This document shows positions 63,868-64,000 of a stretch of 64,000 nt of DNA, piece by piece. Every line of letters starts with the position of its first letter. Positions within the stretch are counted from its first letter, which is position 1. The notes below the pieces were generated by a model that was not told the DNA's origin, did no database searches, and was given only the letters and a program-made list of their open reading frames with translations. The position numbers were made by a program, and so were the translations under genes. Where the stretch lies: NCBI RefSeq assembly GCF_014287635.1, contig NZ_JACOPH010000002.1, positions 186,001 through 250,000 on the forward strand, written 5' to 3'. Source of the stretch: Roseburia zhanii (lineage in GTDB: Bacteria > Bacillota > Clostridia > Lachnospirales > Lachnospiraceae).

Positions 63868-64000
63868 CTAATTTTTCTTTGTGACACTTGCAGTCACCGA
63901 TTCGGCAACATTATTTTTGTTATATACGTTACCGGTAAATTTCAATCTGTACTTATGTCCTACGGTTACTTTTTTTGATTTGCTACTGCTGTATAAAGAG
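63868..64000 (-). CDS. C-terminal end of a gene entering from the right edge
   Basis: The last 44 codons of a minus-strand gene whose start lies outside. The visible end is beta-rich and ends VTVGHKYRLKFTGNVYNKNN and a short AESVTASVTKKN tail. The VGHKYRLKF segment recalls the KGHTYLIGS end of the secreted Ig-like proteins at 12.9 and 14.3 kb, so it may be another exported protein, but the similarity is slight. Confidence 0.6.
   Translation of the reverse strand, partial: SLYSSSKSKKVTVGHKYRLKFTGNVYNKNNVAESVTASVTKKN

Overview
The window reads as chromosomal DNA of a Lachnospiraceae-type Firmicute (order Eubacteriales), probably a gut species. It is AT-rich with strong GGAGG ribosome-binding sites. 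Its conserved clusters (ylxM-ffh-rpsP-khpA-rimM-trmD, yceD-rpmF-plsX-acpP-rnc-smc-ftsY, recA-recX-rny, nudix-spoIIM) are typical of Firmicutes, and the split AICAR-transformylase/IMP-cyclohydrolase pair and GHKL/LytTR two-component pair fit Lachnospiraceae. The genus cannot be fixed from this stretch. There is no transposase, prophage or CRISPR array. Almost every gene is on the minus strand; only a tRNA-Arg, aroF, tmcAL and the flavodiiron gene are on plus.

Layout. 1-10.4 kb: a partial lipoprotein gene, mscS, a DUF1015-serA-serC serine block with its own promoter, then ilvB-ilvD-leuB (branched-chain amino acids) with a 30-residue membrane peptide gene between ilvD and leuB. 10.5-15.3 kb: an acetyltransferase, an O-antigen-ligase-like polymerase, and two paralogous secreted Ig-like proteins with a tiny gene between them. 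15.3-15.9 kb: gene-free, holding a candidate small RNA and a 320-bp nested palindrome. 15.9-25.2 kb: a CysN-like GTPase with an odd C-terminus, metA (an O-acetyltransferase by its Glu111), ligA, a pseudouridine synthase, an SH3 protein, tRNA-Arg and DAHP synthase. 25.4-32.5 kb: spoIIM, nudix, rny, recX, recA (with a LexA box), thioredoxin and prfC. 32.5-40.7 kb: a C39-like protease coupled to an NhaC antiporter, deoB, a LytTR/GHKL two-component system and a large transglutaminase surface protein. 40.8-56.8 kb: the translation, secretion, chromosome and lipid housekeeping clusters plus ilvA and ackA. 57-64 kb: tmcAL, a flavodiiron protein, the purine genes purO and purH, a MATE transporter and two edge genes.

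How the parts work together. The 3' end carries two copies of a ZTP (pfl) riboswitch, each with an overlapping terminator. One precedes purO-purH, whose enzymes consume the precursor ZMP; the other precedes the MATE transporter. This suggests that purine/folate stress turns on both AICAR use and an export system, and it is the most interesting regulatory finding here. The recA promoter has an exact palindromic SOS box overlapping the transcription start region.

The intergenic regions are unusually rich in small repeated palindromes: a 147-bp element with GTTACTGTTC ends (two copies in opposite orientation, each flanked by direct repeats), an ATTCAGAACCCC family (three members of different length), a GAGCAGTCCC hairpin family (two copies) and an AGGGACAAACAG hairpin (two copies). 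None has its own coding sequence. They look like MITE-like elements, several of them recruited as terminators. Start sites were chosen from ribosome-binding sites; several important genes start at GTG or TTG (rny, prfC, rpmF, yceD).
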